From Deltaproteobacteria bacterium (GTDB lineage: Bacteria > UBA10199 > JACPAL01 > JACOUP01), in the NCBI GenBank assembly GCA_016177765.1, contig JACOUP010000008.1, positions 501,021 through 565,020 of the forward strand: 64,000 nt of DNA. Reading direction: 5' to 3'. A program made the translations under genes and the position numbers. Shown here piece by piece: positions 22,053-30,684 of the stretch (its first letter is position 1; each line of letters begins with the position of its first letter). The notes beneath the pieces are model-generated. The model did not search any database. It worked only from the letters and a program-made list of their open reading frames with translations, and had not been told where the DNA came from.

Positions 22053-22695
22053 GGAATTTAAAAATATCATTGAAAAACTGCTGGCCGACCCCATCAAGAT
22101 CCGTCTTTTTTCTGTTCTCTCCCAAAACAGAGGGGGACTCTCAGGAAGGGCCTTGGGCGTTCTCTGTTCCACCTCTTCCTTCAAAATACAACAGGTCGTG
22201 AGAGAGCTTGTGGCCCAAGGGGTCTTAACCGAATCGATTGCCGGGAGGTCCCATCTTTACCGACTGAACCTTTCCCACATCCTTGTTCAGGAAGTTATCC
22301 ACCCCTTGCTTCAGTTTGAAGGCAACCTCTTGAAACAACTGGGGGCCAAAATTCTTAAATCTCTCAACCCCAAACCTCTTGCGGTGATTATTTATGGAAG
22401 CGTTGCCAGGGGAGAAGAAACCGCTCAAAGTGATATCGACCTTCTCCTGATCGATCCTGAAAAAGGGAAGCTCCCAAACCCTGCCCCTTTTGCAGAAAGG
22501 ATTGTCCGGGCCTATGGTAATTTTGCCAGTTTTAAACGGATGACCGTCAACGAGTTACGGGAAAAGGTGCGACAAAAGGACCCCTTGATCCGTAATGTCG
22601 TCAAGGAGGGGCGGAGCCTTGCAGGTCTCCCACTCATGGAGGTATTAGACTATGGCCGCCAAAAAGATAAGCACCACCACTCTTCCCAAGAGTGA
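22051..22695 (+). CDS. winged-helix/MNT nucleotidyltransferase protein (antitoxin-like)
   Basis: 214 residues in two parts. Residues 1-85 form a winged-helix DNA-binding domain (LRGLSGRALGVLC-like region, FKIQQVVRELVAQGVL). Residues 105-200 form a minimal nucleotidyltransferase with the active-site motif GSVARGEETAQSDIDLLLI, where the two Asp bind metal. MNT proteins paired with HEPN proteins form toxin-antitoxin modules in which the MNT partner AMPylates or otherwise neutralises the HEPN RNase. The fused DNA-binding domain suggests it also represses its own promoter. It overlaps the HEPN gene by 44 bp. Confidence 0.82.
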   Translation: MEFKNIIEKLLADPIKIRLFSVLSQNRGGLSGRALGVLCSTSSFKIQQVVRELVAQGVLTESIAGRSHLYRLNLSHILVQEVIHPLLQFEGNLLKQLGAKILKSLNPKPLAVIIYGSVARGEETAQSDIDLLLIDPEKGKLPNPAPFAERIVRAYGNFASFKRMTVNELREKVRQKDPLIRNVVKEGRSLAGLPLMEVLDYGRQKDKHHHSSQE

Positions 22696-23062
22696 GTTCA
22701 AAAACTATTGGGGAAAGGCACTCCAATTTTATAACGCCATGAATCTTTGTCTTCAAGACCAGGAATGGGATGCTGTTTTGCTGAACGGTGTTCATGCGGC
22801 GATCAGTGCCAGTGATGCCTTGACCGTTTTTCTGACAGGAAAAAGAAGTTCCAGTAAACTTCATCAGGATGCCGTGGCTCTTCTCATCCATGCTGTTTCA
22901 GAAAACCAGGAGGACCGGAAAAACGCCTCCCGGCTTTCTGAAATTTTGAACGAAAAACACCAGATTGAATATGAACCGAGACGTTTTACGGAAAGAGAGG
23001 CCTTTGCCTTTGCGCAAAAGACTGAGCGGTTTTTCGAATGGGTCAAAAACCGGCTTCCTTAA
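22652..23062 (+). CDS. HEPN-domain protein (toxin-like partner)
   Basis: 136 residues, all helical in appearance. The ATG at 22652 has GGAGG nine bases upstream inside the MNT gene. The layout (FKNYWGKALQFYNAM, GVHAAISASDALTVF, a late KHQIEYEPRRF segment) fits HEPN proteins. The RX4-6H RNase motif is not in the most canonical form (RSSSKLH near residue 67 is one candidate), so catalytic competence is uncertain. It would be the effector of the module. Its stop overlaps the convergent kal stop by 4 bp. Confidence 0.75.
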   Translation: MAAKKISTTTLPKSEFKNYWGKALQFYNAMNLCLQDQEWDAVLLNGVHAAISASDALTVFLTGKRSSSKLHQDAVALLIHAVSENQEDRKNASRLSEILNEKHQIEYEPRRFTEREAFAFAQKTERFFEWVKNRLP

Positions 23063-23412
23063 CGGACCACAACCGTCCCGATCGCCCGTGTCACTAATTT
23101 CTTAGGGCGACCAAACTTATACGCCTCAAACTTCATCGTCCGTGAGCTGTTGCCAATCCGGACAATCGTAGCGGTCGCTTCAACGGTGTCACCGGCGTAG
23201 ACCGGTGCGAGGAACTCCACCTCCTGGTAGGCCCGGAAGAGTCCTTCGTTCTTCCCTCCCGACTCGCGAAGACAAAGCAGGGTCGCCGCATCCCCAAAGA
23301 GCTCAAGAATCTTCGCCCCCGCCACCAAGCCACCCGAATAGTGAGCGTCCTTTTTTCGAAGAGGCACCCGGACCTTTGCCTTCCAGCCGACTTTTGCTTT
23401 TTTCTTGCCCAT
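23059..23412 (-). CDS. kal: 3-aminobutyryl-CoA ammonia-lyase (hot-dog fold)
   Basis: 117 residues. ATG 23412 has GGAGG seven bases upstream. The sequence fits Kal-type hot-dog proteins (KDAHYSGGLVAGAKILELFGDAATLL, FLAPVYAGDTVEATATIVRIGNSSR). Kal removes ammonia from 3-aminobutyryl-CoA late in lysine fermentation. The identification is strengthened by the upstream kamD and kamE. Its first 110 bp lie inside the out-of-frame 3' end of kamE. Confidence 0.88.
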   Translation of the reverse strand: MGKKKAKVGWKAKVRVPLRKKDAHYSGGLVAGAKILELFGDAATLLCLRESGGKNEGLFRAYQEVEFLAPVYAGDTVEATATIVRIGNSSRTMKFEAYKFGRPKKLVTRAIGTVVVR

Positions 23413-24178
23413 CTTTTTGCCTCCGGATCAGTTCATGAACAATAAAACTGGCCACCTCTGAGGGTTTGGTCCCGGGACCAAAACCGGCATCAAACCCGAT
23501 CTCATGTGCAATCTTGTGGGTCATCCGTGGCCCTCCTACAACCAGAAGCGCCCTGTTCTTCACCTCCTTAAGAAGTTTCAGCATCTCCTTTAAATTTTTA
23601 ATATGCTGGTCTTGCTGTGTCACTAGTTGAGAAACCAAAATCGCCTCCGCCTTGAGTTTCATCGCCTGCTCCACCAATACCTTATTATCCACCTGGGCCC
23701 TGAGGTTGTGGACCTCAAAACAGGAATACGATTCCAACCCCTTGTCCCCCGCCAGCCCCTTCATCGAAAGGATCGCATCGATCCCGACCGTATGGGCATC
23801 GGAGCCGGTGGTGCCGCCGATCACAACAATCCGTCGCCCTTGGGTGGAACACCCTGGGGTGGAGCACCCCAATTTTTGGTGGGCAACCTCTTCGATCTCC
23901 TTGTGCGTGAGTCGCGGGATCTCCATCTTCGGGACAATAATTTTATCAAAATTAATCGTCAGTTTTGAAAACCCATAGACGACAAAGAAAGTGAACTCGG
24001 GACCGATCCCCTCCATGCAGGTCACCTGGACCTTTTCCAGCCCCATCTTTTCGGCATAAAGACGCGCCGCCTCCTTGGCGGCATCGGAGGGAGGGACCGG
24101 CAGGGTAAAACTGACCTGAACCCCACCATCCCCCAGATGGTCCCCATAAGGTTTCAAATTTTTCGGATCAGCGGCCAT
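23303..24178 (-). CDS. kamE: D-lysine 5,6-aminomutase beta subunit (cobalamin-binding)
   Basis: 291 residues from ATG 24178, which has GGAGG seven bases upstream and overlaps kamD by 11 bp. The B12-binding motif DAHTVG (DxHxxG) is near residue 130, followed by a Rossmann-type domain to about residue 260. With KamD it moves the terminal amino group of lysine or beta-lysine from C6 to C5 using adenosylcobalamin and PLP. Residues 103-112 (CSTPGCSTQG region) come from two 15-bp repeat units. A glycine/lysine-rich tail of about 35 residues reads through the start of kal in another frame. Confidence 0.93.
   Translation of the reverse strand: MAADPKNLKPYGDHLGDGGVQVSFTLPVPPSDAAKEAARLYAEKMGLEKVQVTCMEGIGPEFTFFVVYGFSKLTINFDKIIVPKMEIPRLTHKEIEEVAHQKLGCSTPGCSTQGRRIVVIGGTTGSDAHTVGIDAILSMKGLAGDKGLESYSCFEVHNLRAQVDNKVLVEQAMKLKAEAILVSQLVTQQDQHIKNLKEMLKLLKEVKNRALLVVGGPRMTHKIAHEIGFDAGFGPGTKPSEVASFIVHELIRRQKDGQEKSKSRLEGKGPGASSKKGRSLFGWLGGGGEDS
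23842..23871. repeat. 15-bp palindromic units (family A), two copies in kamE
   Basis: GGGTGGAACACCCTG and GGGTGGAGCACCCCA. Diverged from consensus but still palindromic at their ends. Confidence 0.75.
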
Positions 24179-25826
24179 GGTGTCGCCTCCCCCTAAATCG
24201 TTTCCTCGGCGCCCCTCCTCCTTCGGCCCTCGCGGGAACTCCCCTGGGGTGAACCACTCTGGCTTCATCCTCATCAGGGGTCTGTTTCTTTTCCAGCGCC
24301 TTCCAAACCGGATTAAAGTAGTGGTGATCCTGCCGTACCACACCGTCAAGACCACGCCCTCCCTCAACGGCACGAGACATGTTGGCAAAGAGACCGTTTT
24401 CAATCGCCTTCATCAGACCGCACTGTTCTACCTTCTTGAGGAGAGTATGAGTCTCCTCCAGCATCGCCCGGGCCCGCCGGATCACCTTACCGTTTGGGCT
24501 CCAATAGATTTCATCCCCCAGATGTCGGGCATTGTTAAAAATAATGTTGGCACTTTTTAGGCTCATAAATCGGTCCTGCAAAAACGGGTTGTGGATCGCC
24601 TCGGTCGCCATCCCCAACAACTGGATTTCCTGATGAGTCATGACCCCGACCAGATTGAAGAGGGCATCCAGGGTATGGCTAAAAAAGATGTCGCCAGTCT
24701 TGTGTCGTGTCGGCGGCATGTACTTGACCGGTGACTTCGAAAAAATCTCCCGGACCATTTCGGCCTGGGCAATCTCGTAGAGAAAACCGTCTTCGAGGGT
24801 CGGGTCCATTTCAAAGGCATGCCCCAGCCCCAACTGTTCTTCGGAAAGATTGGCCAAGAGCCCGAACTGCTCATTGATAAACTGGGAGGCCAAGACCTGA
24901 GGGAAGGCCCGGTACGACTCCGCCGTGGTGAGGTAATTGTCCTCGCCGGTGTTGATAATAATCCCGGCGCGGGCAATCACCAGGCGTGAAAAATACTGGT
25001 CGGTGAAGGTCCTCTTCATATTGATATCCCGGAAGAGAATTCCGTACATGGCATCGTTCAATAAAAAATCGAGATTTTCAAACGCCCCCATAACGGCAAT
25101 CTCCGGCATGCAAAGTCCGGAGGAATAGTTGGTCAACCGGATGTAGCGCCCGATCTTCTCCCCTACTTCATCCAATGCCTTTCGCATGATCCTGAAATTT
25201 TCCTGCGTCGCGTAAGTCCCGCCAAACCCCTCTGTTGTCGCCCCATGAGGGACATAATCCTGCAAACTTTGTGCCGTGGAGCGGATGACGGCAATGCAGT
25301 CGGCCCCTTGAAGGACAGCCGACTTGGCCTGTTCCACATCCTCATGAATATTGCCGGTCGCGACAATCAGGTATTTCAGGGGCCGATCTTCTCTCTTGGT
25401 TTGGTCGATCACCTTTTGCCGTTTCTCACGGGCACCATCCAATCGGCGCAGGCCCCGGATGACCGCACTCTGGAGAACCTGTTGAACTCGCTCAAAAGGG
25501 ACCTCCGGTGTTTCTCCAAGATTGACCCGGCCATCGGCAATCCGCAGGGCAAGACTCAAAGGAGAACTGGAACGGTGATGGGCCAAGGCGCGGCCAAACC
25601 AGGTGGAGATCCCCAAGGCCAGTTTTTCCTTCGGCAGACGGTCAACGATCAGATTGACCACCGGCATCGATTTGATCGCCTCCTCAATCCCCAGGAAGCG
25701 AAGGGTCGCCCGTTCGATAGAAACGGTGGTGTGGCGGTTGATAAATTCCTGAACCTGGCGGGTGATTTGCCGAGCCACATGGTGGCAGGATTCAATTTTA
25801 TCACGATCCAGATTCAGACGGGACAT
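24168..25826 (-). CDS. kamD: D-lysine 5,6-aminomutase alpha subunit
   Basis: 552 residues, the expected size of the large PLP- and cobalamin-binding TIM-barrel subunit. Typical stretches are YLIVATGNIHEDVEQAKSAV, GADCIAVIRSTAQSLQDYVP, YIRLTNYSSGLCMPEIAVMG and INTGEDNYLTTAESY. Co-encoded with kamE and kal in that order. The last 35 residues are basic and low-complexity (VVHPRGVPARAEGGG) and include one 15-bp repeat unit, so the tail may be an addition. Its ATG overlaps that of the divergent kamA by 2 bp. Confidence 0.95.
   Translation of the reverse strand: MSRLNLDRDKIESCHHVARQITRQVQEFINRHTTVSIERATLRFLGIEEAIKSMPVVNLIVDRLPKEKLALGISTWFGRALAHHRSSSPLSLALRIADGRVNLGETPEVPFERVQQVLQSAVIRGLRRLDGAREKRQKVIDQTKREDRPLKYLIVATGNIHEDVEQAKSAVLQGADCIAVIRSTAQSLQDYVPHGATTEGFGGTYATQENFRIMRKALDEVGEKIGRYIRLTNYSSGLCMPEIAVMGAFENLDFLLNDAMYGILFRDINMKRTFTDQYFSRLVIARAGIIINTGEDNYLTTAESYRAFPQVLASQFINEQFGLLANLSEEQLGLGHAFEMDPTLEDGFLYEIAQAEMVREIFSKSPVKYMPPTRHKTGDIFFSHTLDALFNLVGVMTHQEIQLLGMATEAIHNPFLQDRFMSLKSANIIFNNARHLGDEIYWSPNGKVIRRARAMLEETHTLLKKVEQCGLMKAIENGLFANMSRAVEGGRGLDGVVRQDHHYFNPVWKALEKKQTPDEDEARVVHPRGVPARAEGGGAPRKRFRGRRHHGR
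24247..24261. repeat. 15-bp palindromic unit (family A), one diverged copy in the kamD tail
   Basis: GGGTGAACCACTCTG, read as R-V-V-H-P in the third usable frame. Confidence 0.6.
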
Positions 25827-27213
25827 GGAGAATCTTTTTAACTGTTTCTCTTTATTTAATCAACAAATTCCATTAAGATTCCCCCTAGTGACTTTAGACC
25901 TTTCCCATCGGCAACTTCTTGGCGGTGAGTTTTGGCGGCAGATCCCCGCCTATGCCGATATCTCGGCAGAAACATTCAACGATCATAAGTGGCAACTCAA
26001 ACATTCCATTACGAGCGTAGCCCAGGTGCTGGACACCCTTCGCCAGATGGTCTGCCGGGAATTCTATGAAGATCTGGCGAAAGGATTTCACAGGGCACCG
26101 ATGGCGATTCGCATCTCCCCCTATATCATGAGTCTCATCAATTGGAACAACCCTTATCAGGACCCGTTGCGACTTCAGTTCCTCCCCTTAGCCAGCCGTC
26201 TGCTCCCCGATCATCCGGAGTTGAACCTCGATTCCCTCCATGAACAGGAAGATTCCCCCGTCCCCGGTCTCACACACCGGTACCCGGACAAGGCACTCTT
26301 CCTGGCACTGGATACCTGTCCTGTCTATTGCCGTTACTGTACCCGCAGTTACGCCGTCGGGTTGGATACGGACGAGGTGGAGAAGGTGGCGATGACCCAA
26401 AATGAACTCCGTTACCGGAAAATCTTCGACTACATCCGGAGCCAGCCACAGCTTGAGGATATCGTCGTCTCTGGCGGTGACGCCTACATGCTTTCTCCGG
26501 TCCGGCTTCGTCTGATCTGCGAAACGCTACTCGCCATGCCTCAAATCCGCAGAATCCGGATCGCCACAAAGGGCCTGGCCATTATGCCAATGAAGGTTCT
26601 CTCGGACCCGGATTGGTACGAAACGGTCCTGGAAATGGTTCGGAGAGGGCGGAAACAGCACACTGAGGTCTGCATTCATACCCACTTCAGCCATCCCAAA
26701 GAGATCACAGAAATCACCCAAAGGGTCATGGGGAAAATCATGGAAGACGGGATCATTGTTCGGAACCAGGCGGTCCTCCAGCGTGGGGTCAATGACTCGA
26801 GCGAAACGATGGTCCTGCTCGCCCGCCGACTCTCCTTTATTAATGTTCAATCGTACTATGTCTATATGCACGACCTGGTGCGCGGGGTGGAAGATCTTCG
26901 GACCTCTCTCAAAACCGGGCTTGAGATCGAAAAACAGGTCCGTGGGTCAACCGCCGGTTTTAATACACCGACGTTTGTCGTTGATGCCCCGGGCGGCGGT
27001 GGCAAACGGGCGATCCACAGCTACGAATGCTATGACCGTGAGACCGGCATCTCTGTTTACACCGCCCCTTCCGTCAAACCGGGAAAATTTTTCCTCTATT
27101 TTGACCCGCTCCATACCCTCTCCCCGCAGATCCAGAAGGACTGGTTTGATCCCAAAAAGAGAGAGATGATGAAGGAGGCGGCGTTAGGTGCCGCAAAAAA
27201 AGGAAATCGTTAA
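25825..27213 (+). CDS. kamA: L-lysine 2,3-aminomutase (radical SAM)
   Basis: 462 residues from ATG 25825; a GTG at 25888 is an alternative that would leave a spacer to kamD, and neither has a strong ribosome site. The radical-SAM motif CPVYCRYC is near residue 170. PLP lysine is in VVDAPGGGGK, and the Asp of that motif and the Asp of YMHDLVRG correspond to D330 and D293 of the clostridial enzyme, which hold the substrate amino group, so lysine specificity is likely. The product, beta-lysine, is what KamDE uses. Convergent with kdd, sharing TTAA at the stops. Confidence 0.92.
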   Translation: MENLFNCFSLFNQQIPLRFPLVTLDLSHRQLLGGEFWRQIPAYADISAETFNDHKWQLKHSITSVAQVLDTLRQMVCREFYEDLAKGFHRAPMAIRISPYIMSLINWNNPYQDPLRLQFLPLASRLLPDHPELNLDSLHEQEDSPVPGLTHRYPDKALFLALDTCPVYCRYCTRSYAVGLDTDEVEKVAMTQNELRYRKIFDYIRSQPQLEDIVVSGGDAYMLSPVRLRLICETLLAMPQIRRIRIATKGLAIMPMKVLSDPDWYETVLEMVRRGRKQHTEVCIHTHFSHPKEITEITQRVMGKIMEDGIIVRNQAVLQRGVNDSSETMVLLARRLSFINVQSYYVYMHDLVRGVEDLRTSLKTGLEIEKQVRGSTAGFNTPTFVVDAPGGGGKRAIHSYECYDRETGISVYTAPSVKPGKFFLYFDPLHTLSPQIQKDWFDPKKREMMKEAALGAAKKGNR

Positions 27214-28319
27214 CTGAGTCGTCTTTCAAACCAACCCCGAACCTCCGGCGATTCACGAAGGATGTTCAATGCCAACTCGGCATGGCCCGGGATGTACCCG
27301 GTCCCCATCATCAACCGGACATCATGGCTGACCCCTTCAGCCCCAAGGGTCGCCGCCTGGAAGTTCGTCGCCATATTGAAAAAATAGACGAGCCCGCCAG
27401 GATGACTGGCGAGGATGGCTGCCATCTCGGTCTTGGGAACATTCGCCGTATTGATCACCACATCCGCCATCTTCCCCTTGGTGATGGCCCGAACTTTTTG
27501 ATAAACCGCCACAGGGTCCTGGGCATCCACCAAGATCCCCTCATCGACAAAGGAGCAGTCTTCAAGTTGCGCCAGAGATTCACTATTTTTTTCAAGACAG
27601 AAGACAAAGCCGCTCTTGCCCACCTTTTTTTTGGCCTCATAGAGAGAAAGTATCCCCGCCTTGCCCGCCCCCAGGACCACAACGGTATCCCCTTTTTTGA
27701 CAATCCGTGGGACCGTCGCCGGCGCCCCACAGACATCCAGCACCGCCAGGGCGATCGGTTCCGGAATGTCAGCCGGCATCTTGGCAAAAACACCGGATTC
27801 GAAAAGAATCGCATGCCCGGAGACAGAGAGCTGTTCCTTCTCCACAAAAACCTGTTTGATCTCTTTCAAGAATAAAGGGGTCAGCGTGAGCGAAACGAGA
27901 GTCGCAATCCTGTCACCTACTTTTGGGAACGGGTCCTGTCTCGGGTTCCGCCCAGCCGTGCTCACCCGTTCCGCTCGGCCGGGCGCCCGACCCTCGCCAC
28001 CCGTCTCTAATTTCCTCCCAACCTCCCTAACCGTCCCCAACAGCATCCCGCCCGAATTCGTCACCGGATTGTGCATCTTGCCACGTCTCTCCACAATCCC
28101 CCGGATTTTTTCAGCTATTTTTTTTGGATCCTTCCCTACCTCCGCCTTGATCTGGTGAAAACTGGCTGAATCGATATTTAAAGTTTCCACATCGATTAAA
28201 ATTTCGTTGTCGTAGAGGGGGAGCGCAGGGTCTACCTTTTCAGCGGCCTGGGGAAGAGATCCCCGAGGAGAAAAAACACGATGCATCCCGAAGCGGTCAC
28301 CACCGGAGCGTTGAGGCAT
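27210..28319 (-). CDS. kdd: L-erythro-3,5-diaminohexanoate dehydrogenase
   Basis: 369 residues with an NAD-binding region (TVVVLGAGKAGILSLYEAKKK near residue 215) and Kdd-type sequence (ETLNIDSASFHQIK, NSGGMLLGTVREVG, GTGYIPGHAELALNILRE). It oxidises 3,5-diaminohexanoate, the product of the aminomutases, with release of ammonia chemistry downstream by Kce/Kal. Residues about 105-131 (ETGGEGRAPGRAERVS and onward) are a 77-bp repeat element also present in ggt. It lies 20 bp after the RNA methyltransferase gene, so it may be read from that operon. Confidence 0.92.
   Translation of the reverse strand: MPQRSGGDRFGMHRVFSPRGSLPQAAEKVDPALPLYDNEILIDVETLNIDSASFHQIKAEVGKDPKKIAEKIRGIVERRGKMHNPVTNSGGMLLGTVREVGRKLETGGEGRAPGRAERVSTAGRNPRQDPFPKVGDRIATLVSLTLTPLFLKEIKQVFVEKEQLSVSGHAILFESGVFAKMPADIPEPIALAVLDVCGAPATVPRIVKKGDTVVVLGAGKAGILSLYEAKKKVGKSGFVFCLEKNSESLAQLEDCSFVDEGILVDAQDPVAVYQKVRAITKGKMADVVINTANVPKTEMAAILASHPGGLVYFFNMATNFQAATLGAEGVSHDVRLMMGTGYIPGHAELALNILRESPEVRGWFERRLS
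27928..28004. repeat. 77-bp coding repeat (family B), copy in kdd (empty site)
   Basis: 74 of 77 bases match the copy at 43721-43812 in ggt once a 15-bp insertion there is removed. The insertion point corresponds to the junction 27947/27948 here, which is uninterrupted. Confidence 0.92.
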
Positions 28320-28339
28320 GATTTACCTATAGTGCGACC

Positions 28340-29464
28340 CTAGTTTTTCTGCAATAAAGAAACTGATTCGATATGGTATGTTTGTGGAAACATGTCTATC
28401 GGTTGGATTTTTTCGAGGCGGTAGCCGTGGCGGGTCAGGAATTGCAAGTCGCGGGCGAGTGTCGGCGGGAAACAGGAGACATAAACAATTTTCCGGGGGG
28501 CCAGTGAAACAATCTCTGAAAGGATCAGCTTTGCCCCCTTTCGCGGCGGGTCCAAAAGGAGAGAATCAAATTTTCTTTTCTGTCGGACAAGGTCTCTCAT
28601 TACTTTTTCCACCCGGTTATAAATGAACCGAACTTCATGACGAGGGACCTGTGAGACGGAAATCGCCTCCCCCGGCGACTGCTCCACCGCCGTCACCTTG
28701 GCCCCTTGTGCCGCAAGCGGAAAACTGAAATTGCCATTTCCGGCAAAGAGTTCCAAGACCTCCTCTCCTTCCCGAACAGCCATCAATCCAACCACCGCAG
28801 AGACAAGATTTTGATTCTGTTCGCTATTGACCTGCGAAAAGGCCCCCTTGCCGGTCTCCAACCGCACACTCCCCTCCTCCTCATCCACCATCAACTCCAC
28901 CTGCCACCCCCTTTTGCGAATCTCACGGGGGTTGATCGATTTCAGCGTCGCATTGATCCGTTCATCGGCAATCGGGCACTCTTCAATCGCAACAACCCCC
29001 TCCCCATCGGCCCTGTAAAAACCGATCTCCCCTTTGGGTGAAGCACCCTTGTCCCCGACGTTCAGTTGGATTCGATTCCGGTAGTGCCACACTTTGGGTG
29101 ATGGAATAATCGGGAGTAGCGGGGGTTCTTTGATCCTTCCTAATCTCTCCAAGGTTTCCTTGAGAATTTCCTGTTTCCAATAAAGCTGTTTTTCGTACGG
29201 GAGATGTTGCCATTGACAACCGCCGCAGGTGAAAAAATGCCGGCAGGGGGCGGCGACACGATCCGGCGAAGGGCTGACAATTTCCTGGATGGCGGCATAG
29301 GCATATCGTTTTTGGTCTTTAAAAATGGACACTCGAAGGGTGTCACCCGGGAGACCGAACGGGACAAAAATCACACGCCCCTCATGGCGGCCAACACCGT
29401 AGCCACCATAAGCCAGACGATCAATCACCAATGTGGGGTGTGATTCATTTTCGGGGGGCATCAT
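28340..29464 (-). CDS. RNA (uracil-5-)-methyltransferase, RlmD/TrmA family
   Basis: 374 residues. An N-terminal TRAM domain (residues about 8-60) is followed by an iron-sulphur motif C..CGGCQWQH near residue 75. The SAM-binding part has ELFAGNGNFSFPLA near residue 245, and the catalytic cysteine lies in VYVSCFPPTLARDL near residue 335. It methylates uridine in 23S rRNA (RlmC/RlmD type) or tRNA; the Fe-S motif favours the rRNA enzymes. One 15-bp repeat unit is translated at residues 138-143. ATGA overlap with the CNNM gene upstream. Confidence 0.92.
   Translation of the reverse strand: MMPPENESHPTLVIDRLAYGGYGVGRHEGRVIFVPFGLPGDTLRVSIFKDQKRYAYAAIQEIVSPSPDRVAAPCRHFFTCGGCQWQHLPYEKQLYWKQEILKETLERLGRIKEPPLLPIIPSPKVWHYRNRIQLNVGDKGASPKGEIGFYRADGEGVVAIEECPIADERINATLKSINPREIRKRGWQVELMVDEEEGSVRLETGKGAFSQVNSEQNQNLVSAVVGLMAVREGEEVLELFAGNGNFSFPLAAQGAKVTAVEQSPGEAISVSQVPRHEVRFIYNRVEKVMRDLVRQKRKFDSLLLDPPRKGAKLILSEIVSLAPRKIVYVSCFPPTLARDLQFLTRHGYRLEKIQPIDMFPQTYHIESVSLLQKN
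29036..29050. repeat. 15-bp palindromic unit (family A), one copy in the RNA methyltransferase
   Basis: GGGTGAAGCACCCTT, identical to the units at 8291 and 32857. Minus-strand reading K-G-A-S-P. Confidence 0.82.
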
Positions 29465-30684
29465 CCTTCTTCCAGGATAACCTCGAGGATGCTCCTCGCC
29501 GTTGATCGCTTGATCATAAAGTTTAATTCGCCATGGTGGAGGATCTCCCCCTGCTGGGGGATCCGGTGAAAAGAGGCGAGCAGGAATCCGTTCAGTGTTT
29601 CGTAATTTCCCGGAGGCAGCGTGATGTGCAGTGTTTCCTCGATCTCTTTGAGACGGACCTGGCCAGAAAGCAGGTGCTGTTTTGGACCGATCCGCTGGAT
29701 GAGCGGGGTCTCCTCATCATACTCATCCTCAATTTCACCCACAATTTCTTCGACAAGATCCTCCAGGGTGACCAGACCGATGGTGGCCCCGAATTCATCC
29801 ACCACGATGGCAATGTTTTTCCCCTCCTTCTGAAAAATCTGGAGGAGTTCCCCGGCTGGCATAGAAGAGGGAACATAAAAGGGGGGCCTCATCATCTGGC
29901 TCACGGGAAAGTTCTTATCCGAGTAGAAAAGGAGTTCGGAGGTTTCCAGGATGCCGATGACGTTATGGACCCTCTTGTCATAGAGAGGAACCCGGGAATA
30001 CCCCTCCTCGGAGAGCTCCGCCATGACCTCGGCAACCGTCGCATCGCTCTTGATGGCATAGGCCTGGGAGAGAGGGGTCATGACCTTCTCCACGCGAATC
30101 TCGGTAAAATTGAAGAGGCGAAACAGAAGCCGCCTCTCCCAAATGAGCATCTTGGCCTCCCCCATATTCAAAAGATCCTTCAGCTCTTCCCGCGAAAGGG
30201 ATCCTCCACCACGGCCTTCCTCAACCACCTTCCCCAGGAGGAGGCGGGTGAGTCTGGAGAAGAAAACGACAAAGGGGTACAGGAGGTATGAAAAGAACCG
30301 TAACGGCAGGCTGATTCTGGTGATCCACAGATCCGCCCTGTTCTGGAAGAGGCTTTTGGGAATAAGCTCTCCAAACACCAGGATGACCGGTGAGAGGAGG
30401 AGTGTCAGGAATTCGTATTCCGCCCCCCAGCGTTGATGAATGAAAAAAGTGATGAGGAACGTGTTGGCCACCACAGAGAGATTGGTCCCCACAATGGTGG
30501 TTGAAAAAAGAAACTCGGGTTCGGAAACAAACCTCTGTGCCATCAGGGCCCATCGGGAACCGAGCGTCGCCGCGTGACGAAGGCGGATCTTGTCACAGGA
30601 AACCATCGCCATTTCCGAACCGGAGAAGAACCCCTCCAGTATGAGGAAGATCAAAAAGAAGGTAATCACCAGAACCCAGGTCAT
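29461..30684 (-). CDS. CNNM/CBS transporter-like protein with CorC_HlyC domain, paralogue 2
   Basis: 407 residues: DUF21/CNNM membrane domain (residues 1-185, about four spans), two CBS motifs (VMTPLSQAYAIKSDATVAEVM; VSQMMRPPFYVPSSMPAGEL) and a C-terminal CorC_HlyC domain (residues about 320-400). The family includes Mg2+/Co2+ efflux proteins such as CorC and YfjD/PaeA. It is preceded with a 4-bp overlap by a shorter paralogue lacking the C-terminal domain, and the two could form one heteromeric transporter. The ion is not predictable. Confidence 0.9.
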   Translation of the reverse strand: MTWVLVITFFLIFLILEGFFSGSEMAMVSCDKIRLRHAATLGSRWALMAQRFVSEPEFLFSTTIVGTNLSVVANTFLITFFIHQRWGAEYEFLTLLLSPVILVFGELIPKSLFQNRADLWITRISLPLRFFSYLLYPFVVFFSRLTRLLLGKVVEEGRGGGSLSREELKDLLNMGEAKMLIWERRLLFRLFNFTEIRVEKVMTPLSQAYAIKSDATVAEVMAELSEEGYSRVPLYDKRVHNVIGILETSELLFYSDKNFPVSQMMRPPFYVPSSMPAGELLQIFQKEGKNIAIVVDEFGATIGLVTLEDLVEEIVGEIEDEYDEETPLIQRIGPKQHLLSGQVRLKEIEETLHITLPPGNYETLNGFLLASFHRIPQQGEILHHGELNFMIKRSTARSILEVILEEG

